Source: Leuctra nigra
Taxonomy: Eukaryota; Arthropoda; Insecta; Plecoptera; Leuctridae
Length of the DNA stretch: 64,000 bases
Assembly: GCA_934045905.1 (NCBI GenBank)
Contig: OW203763.1
Coordinates: 20,280,948 to 20,344,947 of the forward strand
Direction: 5' to 3'
The stretch's first letter is position 1, and each line of letters opens with the position of its first letter. Both the position numbers and the translations under genes were made by a program. Shown piece by piece: positions 52,501 through 61,500 of this stretch. A model generated the notes under the pieces. The model did no database searches and was not told the origin of the DNA. It worked only from the letters and a program-made list of their open reading frames with translations.

Positions 52501-55500
52501 CTCAAGAAACTGATTGACTGCTGGTCAGGATCCTTGACAATCAATCCTTGTTATTATCAATGAAATCAGAGCTTACCTACTAGAGCTAGATTGAGTGATC
52601 ATCTAGACTACGTCAGGTGGTGCCTACAAATAGTTTTCAATTTTCATCCAATCTGTTATTTTAGAATGCAGTGTTTTCTTTTATTAAGTGTACGTTTCCA
52701 GTTTGTGGCAATATTTAGATTAGTCAGTCAAATTCAATGACTTCGTAAATTGAATGTTATGAAGAACTTAAGAAGGAATTTGTAAAATCCGCGATCGTTC
52801 CCCTTCTGAAGCAAATGATGACATTATTATGATAATCACAATTTTAGGGTTTACGGAGTCATATTAAAGTTTAATTTCTCACCTCTCCGCCCCTGGAACT
52901 AAATGGCCGTCCTTCAACCACGTCGGCAGTTGCGGGGGCGGCCCCGACACGAGGCAAGTGAGTTCCGCCCTCGAACCGACGTCCACCGTCACTTGTCCCG
53001 ACGGCTGGACGGCGACGCTCAGCGGCGACGTCACGTGTACGTTCACGTCAAGACGCTCGACGCCGGCGGTGTTGTTGGCGACGCAGACCCACTTGCCGGC
53101 GTCCGCGTCGTCGGAATGCAAGATGACGAGGCAGTCGGCGACGGCGAAGATGCGAGAGTCCTCGGTGACGGCGCGGAGTTGATGACGGTCTTGACGGAAC
53201 CATCTGAAAGAGAGTACCGTTCAAGATAGAGTTCTACTTAGGATTATTAGTCACATTTATTGTTTGGGCTCCGGTTTTTTATAAAATAATTTCGTTTCAG
53301 TTTTGCTCTCTGCTTCAGGTTACACCATTAGTTACAGTTCTGCTCCTCATTGTAATATTTAGTTCAAACCATTTTAAAATCTCTAGTCCTGCATATTTAC
53401 TCTCCCAGTAAATACATCTTTATTTGTCACAGATGAAATAATGATCCTTCCCTGTTTAATAACTGACGTCAAAAGATTAATTTAAACGTTTCAATTTATT
53501 GATAAAAGGAAAAACAAAAGAAATGATCTAAATTGCACACTACTTTTCACTCTTCGTTTTACGTACGCTCAATTGGCATACGATAAAAGGGTTTAAATGA
53601 TGATCACCCCATTGAATGTAGGAAATGTTCATTCCTGAGAGTATTTCCACCAGAGACATTTGTTACAAAAGCATGCTAATTTATTGCCTGAAAAGATGGC
53701 CCACTAGCACATGGCATATGTGATCACCTCGCATGAATTCAACCAAAATAATTTAAGAATTGAGTAGAGAGAGCAGAAACTAAAACGCGTTATTTCTTTA
53801 AAAACAAAATGCGAAAATGAAAGAGAATGAATATGAATGACCAATTCACATATCCCAAGACCCATTTCTTCTATATTTCTTCTATATTCCACCACGTTTC
53901 TCCTTCTTGATTGAATAATCCTACAAGTCAACGCATCCTGGCATGTAATTCTAATGTTGACTTTCTTAATTCGTCTTCAGAGAATGAACTTCTTATTTGA
54001 TTTGGAGTCGAGTTCATTTAAAATAAAAAACTACAATATTTGGTTTTGAAACTAAATGTAAGCAAAGTCACTTGTGAGTGAATCGCAGTTCAGACCTCTC
54101 ACCCAAACTAATTTTAAGTATGACCCAAGAAAATCAAGAACCGCTTCTCAGATAATTAATTATTTCTCTTATACAATTTGTTAAAATTTACTCTCGAAAT
54201 TTATGACGCAGCTTCCAATAAAACGACGTCGCAAGTGTCGCTTCACTTTCACGTTAAAGGTCATCTAGCCTCCTCAAGGAATAACAATCATGAATGCTAT
54301 AATCTTGAATCCACCTCGGATAAGACTGGTTCGGCTGGTATTGGTGGTTAAGTTCCCGCTATACATTCTTCCTATTGCCTCTGGGTGAAATTGACGACCA
54401 AGCGAATGAAGATAGCGGGCGATATGAAGCCCAAGATCGCCATTTAGCCGTCTCCAGTAGAAAATTATCGTTAAATACCAATTGCTAATCGATCTGCCGA
54501 ATAACAATATAGGACTACCAACCCTCATTTTCAAGTCTGATAAGAAATGGAAATGGTTATCCCTAACACTAGGATATCAAAGCTCAGCACCGCCACCATT
54601 CACGCCCTGGTTACACGACGGTTATTTCGGGTGATACTTTGAGCATTATTACGTTGTCCAATATCGCTGTCGTGGCGCCTGTAGAACATAATGGTAGTTT
54701 TCATGCGAGAATTTAAATCGCATACATTTATAAATGACGTTTGAAGTGACAAACCATGGTGAAAGTGAAATGTGTCATTGCTGAAGGCCACATCGCCAAG
54801 CCAAACACGACCAAATTATACATTCATGAGTAACATTTTATTGAATACGTTGACATGAACTTATTTAATAAATCAAATTTACCCAAAAGTAATCAAGTTT
54901 CTTTGAAATCTACAATGGTGGCAGATGTGGTATTAATTTTTTTTGCAGGGCATTGAAATATGTTACTGAAAACTTGGCGTTATACAATGATCATTGTTTT
55001 TAAAACATTTTCCTTCAATTCAACAAGATTTATTTTTAAAAAAATATATTGTTTCGTGTGCGGATTTACAATTTATGGTGGACAGTTTCGTAAAACTATA
55101 CCCTAAAACTTTCACGAATTTTGGGTTTTTAACCTGCATAGATGTAATTAATTTTCAACAGAGATGCACAATAACTGTTTTTTTTGACGGTATAAGTTTA
55201 TTTAAATGTATATTTTTGAACATTGGTCATACTATTCGCAATACCATATGACTAGTATATGAACACAGTTTTTAAAATTCAGAGCCGTCAAGTAATCCGC
55301 CTATATTCATGAACAAGCAAAAGAACCCCTCCTGGCAATCTGCTGTGTGAAAATTGTGTCATCAAACAGGGCATTTTTAAGCATAATTAACGTGACTTCT
55401 ACGAGCTATGATGCGATCTTGAGATGGGACGTATCATATCGCCAACTCTCTTCACATTCTTTCATATCTACGTCTTTCTTCTTTCATTACAAAACAATAG

Positions 55501-58500
55501 GCCTCGGATCCAAGTTATAATCTATTTTACTCCATTGTGACTTATGCACCAAGATACGTATATTCTTTCCCTCTTTTTATGTACCGTAAAAAACTTGAGA
55601 TAGGTTTATATGAAAAGTAATTATCCTACTTGCATTACCGTTACTTTAATCTATTGAAAACTTTCTTCCCATAATGGGGTCGTTCATATAATCAACACTT
55701 GGTTTTTAATCTACTTTTAATTCTAGGTTGACTCTAAGAAAATACGTATGGCTTATTTAACTTTCACAACTTCATTAAAATTCAGGTCGAAGTTCGATCG
55801 TTTCCTACCGCGCTCCATCGTGGAACCATTCGAGACGAGTTCTATTCGAAATCAGAGAGAGTTTACTCTTCCTTTCCAGAGACGATACGTTCAAGAACCA
55901 AGATGTAAGACGATGATGTGCACTCAAAAGTGCTCCGCAGCTATACTTCTTCACTAATGTTAAGAACTGTGCGGAGGACTTGGTTCATTAATTTTTTTGC
56001 CGTCTGTCACTAAAGTATAAAAAAAAGTCATGAGGTAAGAGAAAACGTAATTGTATAAGTAAGCGCGAATTTCATCGCTGATTCGTTTGTAAGACAATCG
56101 TAATTATGCTGACATACGTCGAAGGCATTGAACAGTGGATTTAAAACTTACTTGTATGACTCTTAATATTGAAGAAACTGATATAAGTCAATATAATTTG
56201 ATTTATGGTTAATATTAGAAATATGTTACGACATTTCGAATTTTCATAATTGTATCTTTAATTATTGTGTTCGTTATTTTATTCTTTATAATTATTCCAT
56301 TTAGTTTTATCCCTTTTTCAATTTAAGATTACATCTGATGGTGCAATGTAAAAATGTATGTTCAATTTTTCGAAGAATTAGTTCGATGGATATCCTGTTA
56401 GTAATTTTCCCTCAGGAAATCCATTGTGTCAAGACTATATTTGAATCTACGATCAATTTAATTCCCTTGCCTTTTGGCCGTAAGCGAAGAGCCCTATTAA
56501 GGAAGGTGTGGCTGGATGCACATTCGACTGAAAGCTATGTTATGTTCGCCTTCTATTTGTGACTATTTTAGTCCACTTGTTCACTAGAACCGCGATTTCC
56601 ACCAGTAATCCAGCAATCTACTCCGTAATGTAATGTATTGAAGCCATTATGCCATCACATTCCTTTTTATTTAAAGAAACCATAAAACATTTACAATTTA
56701 ATACACTTTTAGCTCTACAGACTTCATATTAATTTAAATTTGTGTGGGATTGTACATGACAATAAAGGGTAGGTATTGTAAAAACTCTCATTTGGGGAGA
56801 TGCATAAAGTTAAATGAATGAAAAATGTTCAAATTCACTAAGGTCTAATTTACATTTTCTTTTCTCATATAACTCAATTACCTCCAAATGGCTGATAAGA
56901 CCTTCTGTTCAGAAAGGCAATTTCTTTAAAGCTCTGTCCAATATGCAAGCTAGATTGATGGCAAAAATCATAACCAATTCAATTTCCATCACCATATTCC
57001 ATTCCTTACCCAAGTATTGAAAAGTCCACAGCTTTGATGTATAAACGATAATATTATACGAATAACATTTCAAACTTTCGTTTTCGCATTTGAAAAGCTC
57101 AAGCACATTTTCAGGGCGCCATGTATTTACATTGGATATTGATGTCAGTAAAAGTTTTGGAATAATATTTTGCCGATATTTTGAAAATTGCGAACAATGG
57201 CTGTTGAAAGTTTTGCAATCCACGTAAATGTACGTGGATTCTCTCACCCGTACAAAAGAGTGTGATTTATCAATAGGTAAAAGATTTCTAAAGAAAAGAA
57301 ACCATACAGTAACTTCTGGCAAAGTCGTGAGAGAAATAAATACCACGCTGACAATTCTACGTATTACGTTCTTTGTGAGTGTTGAGCAAATTTTATAACA
57401 ATGTCATAAAATACGGCGTCTTAATACTTCGTTGAATTTTTTAGATAGTAAATTAAAGCTATAAAAATAAATGTTTAGAATTTTCTTTTTCTTTGAAAAA
57501 TTGTCTTCACCATACCGAGATGAGATTCAGTAATTCCTTCTTGAGTCAAGCAACCAGAGATCGAAATGGCGTAGAATTACCAGCTGGGGTAGGAAATAAA
57601 TTACATAATACATTACATTTAAAACATGCTTTCCATTCTAGAGAAAATATTACGAGCTCCTGCGTTTCCATTTTCCTTTCTAACCAAACCACAATATCTC
57701 AGTACACCCTCTCTCTCACCCCGACACACTTCCTATACACCATATCGACCCTGGATTCTCTAATGGAAAAATAAAATAAAATATTCTACTTCTCCTCTCT
57801 AGATTTCCATCTAGAATATTTGTATACACAATAGAACATGGCCAGTATGTGTGTTACTCTCAGTGCAAAACTCAATCGAGATTCTGCTCCCAGTAGATTC
57901 TGCAAACAACAACCAGCCAGAGAAGTATTACAGAGTTTCGGCGATATATATTATGTTTCCACTACCACAAGAATAATAGAACGAGCAGAAATGAGGTAGG
58001 TATAACTCGCACATAAGTGCGCACCTACTAACTTATTTATGAATAGAGAGGAAGGAGCAGGCAATTTACTGTGCAGCTTCTGATATCTAGGTCTACTTCA
58101 CAAAGGGCAAACTTAACAAGAAACTCTCTTGCGTGTTATCACAAATGAACGAGATTAAGTTGATCAGGAGCTGGATTGAATAAGTTTCTCAACATCTTTC
58201 TTCTTCTTTCTTACACTTCAGCTGTACCTAAGAAGAAATCGGGTCTTGCAAATGTTCTGATAACGAACTAGAAAACTAGTAAATGGCACAATTATCTATT
58301 TTGAAAAAGTTAACTAAGTAGATCTGCTTTATATTAAAAGCTAGGAGAAAAATTCAGATAATTGGACTGTTTTAAATGAAGTGTCATCTGTACCAAAGAG
58401 AAGGAATAGAATCCACACAACGAGGTTTAAGTTCTTTGGAAAAGGAAGCATTTTTAAACTTTTAAGTTGTTTAACTTTTAAGTAATGTAAAACGAATTGC

Positions 58501-61500
58501 TTGAGATTTTTGCCTTCAAAAGTGGACTCTTGACAACTTAAAAGCTATATGCATATCCCAAGAAAATGGTATAAAAAATGGTATAGTTCTAGTCTAGTGG
58601 TACAGTTCTAGTGCTTCCTCGAAAAAAGTTTTCCCCTTAGCTCGTAATATAAATACATTTAAGAAATAATATTAGCATTCGATAGTTTCTTAGCTAGAAA
58701 TCAAAGAACCTGCAAGCTACATAATATAATTCTATTCCTTCTTAGGTACATTTAATGTATAGTACTCGTAAGAAGAAATTGTATATAAGCATTTGTATTT
58801 ATCCTATCCCCCTTTTCTAGCCAACGTGTTTTCTGTCTTTCGATTACCGGACTCTAGAGGAGCATGGATATTATATTTATACAGTGTATGTCCCAGTAAT
58901 CATTTAAACATCAAATTATAAGAAAATCCGCTAAGATATTTAATCTGCTTTCCTTCATAGGTGAATGGCCAACGTATAGGCAACAAAGTAACTATGGCAA
59001 CCTGCCACACATTAAAATGGGAAGTCGATTAGATCTGGTCCTTATCAGTAACTGAAAGTATTTTTTGTACCTCTGTTCAGATGACCATTTTGCTGAGTGA
59101 GGTACAAACGAAAAAGATATAAAAAAGACGCATGAGACTTTCAGAACTTTGTCGGATATTGAGAATATATTTGGAGAAGGAAGAATCAATTTAAAAATTT
59201 GATATGTGTGCCACATCAATATTCTTAACGTGCCCTTCCCGCAATATTTCATTTGATATTCTTGACAATTTATTGGTATGACCTCTGAAATGGGTTAACA
59301 AAACGATATTGTGTAAATGGAGTCAGTCAAAATAAGAGGGATGAAGGAGTTAAAGCGATAGTTGAAACTACCTTGTTTGAACATTTCATAGCCTTTAACG
59401 CTTGAGTTTTCAGGTGTCATTGCTGCAATTGCTGGTGAATGCTATTTTTATTACAAATTCGTGATCCATCAATCTGATTGTGAATCAACTCTAAATCAAC
59501 AGGGAGCTAAACGTGAAACTAAGATCAGCTATCAACACTAAACAGAGAATGGGTGATAGTTTCGTACTTTGGTGAGTAAATGGTTAGGAAGTCGGAAACG
59601 TCTCAATTTCAGGACAGCTCTGTGTTTACGAGCACTTCGATGAATGCCAGAACGGGTCGAGTTGAGAGAGAAATCGAAAACTAATTCTGAGGTAACTATA
59701 TTTGTAAGTCCCACAATAGAAGGGAATTCATAATACGTTCTGGAAAGTTGGACTCGTTTTATTCAGATTTGAATCACGATTGTGGGATGCTGGGACGCGC
59801 TCGCATCCCGGGCCTTTTGCTTTACGGACCCTTTTTCCCATTATACTAGTCTTTCTCTTATTTTCCGTGTCTCTTCTTTCTCTTTACTCTGCTTACGGGC
59901 TCTTCACTTGTATTAGGGTCTTTTCAGCACAATCCACCTCCTTCCTTGACGTTCCAAAGAATCTTTTCCGAAAAATCGGATTCAGAATTCGATTTTTGAT
60001 TATTCTTGTGCCATTTCACAAGATTTAATTTGTACTTTTGTAACATTTTATGATTTTCGTTAATTCTACATATACGCCGATCGAATTGCAGAGTGCAATT
60101 CGTTCTTTTTTACAAACAAAAGACCAGACTCTCAAACATACCTCATCCGTATTCTTCAGAACAATCTCAAACAAGGAATGGGCAAGAAATGGTCGTGAAT
60201 ACAATGAAAGCAAATGATTTTACAATCAGAGCAGACTTTCTGCGATCCGCACGGAGTATATCGAGAGTTCCGTATTGCCCCGGGGCATTACGGCAAGTAC
60301 TGAGCATTACCGGAATGACGGCGGCGGATTGCCCTCGGCGCAGCAGGGCAGGACGACGGGCTGGTCCTTCTTTGTCACCACAGAAACTTGCTTCTCGAGG
60401 GGCCGCGGGGCTGCGGGCACGCGAGAGTCTGCGAACAAAACAGAGTCGACGTGTTTCTACAAATGTCACAGAATAGTAATTGGCTCAAATTCAAGATCAA
60501 AACTCTGCCACAGCAAACGAGAACTCCTAAAATGTTGATTAATTTGAACTCCTTGTACCTAATATTTTATTTCAAGCTACAGTGTTCCCAAACTGTGCGT
60601 CCCATGTGACTTACAAGGACACAGCATGCCATTCTAAGAAATTTGATTAAAAAAACGTTACCAAATATTCAAAGAAGAATCAGTTTCAAATAAAATTTCA
60701 AAATGCCAAAATATATTGTCCAAATAGCATAGAAATGACCCAAATTAACTTCTGAAATTCAAAATTTCCGCGGTCCGCAAGTGTCTATAGGGCCCTCTGT
60801 TTTCGAGGCATACGAGGTTCCCCAATAAAACATTTTTGAGCGGATTGGGCTATAGGGCGGTATTTGGGCGAGAACGGCTATGTGCTTTTGACTCCGAGCC
60901 CCTTGATAACAATATGACCTTACTCCGGCGTTTGAAGCTGGGGAGACGTGGAAACATTCATGTATGCTAAGAGCGCCTTGAACCGTAAAAGTTTGAGAAC
61001 CACTGAGTTATCAAATTAAATTCACGTCAAACTATGGTAAACAGATCGATGCAATACAAGTCTTAATCTTAAGTTTACAATTAAGTAGCATTGCGATTTT
61101 GCGAATGAGGCTTTATTCTGTTCGCCACTCGCAAAAGCAACTAACCAATCAGAGCTCTAGGTTTTGCGTCTCAACGACCTTGAACTCTGATTGGTCGGTT
61201 ACTGCCGCAGAGGCAAAGCGATTCAATTTGATTCTCACTTCATTTCGTTCAAATGAACACAAGAGCGAGTGCCTACCAATGAGTATGGTACTACATTCAG
61301 TGATCAAGTAACTCTTGAATTGAATGTCGGTGCCATATTTGTGCATTACGAAACAGAGATATTTCAAACATTGGCAATCGCTTCTCTCGGGATTAGTAAA
61401 CGCTTTCGTCGATCTCTACGGACAAAGCACACCGTCTCGCGCTAACACAATGGGTCGAGATCAAATTCCATATCGACGGCTGTAGTCTTCGTTCACAGAA

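Noticed and set aside
52903..53229. Plus-strand open frames over the Ig3/Ig4 exon (also 22064-22411 over FN1/FN2 and 3226-3579 over the tail exon)
   Set aside because: Shadows of GC-rich exons on the other strand, with Arg-rich low-complexity translations and no domain.
54274..54534. 86-codon minus-strand frame in the Ig3 intron, considered as an alternative Ig3 exon
   Set aside because: No Cys/Trp Ig pattern and no matching splice sites.
60167..60469. Minus-strand 100-codon frame at the Ig3 locus
   Set aside because: Wrong frame. The correct frame is shorter, bounded by splice sites, and encodes the Ig3 N half.
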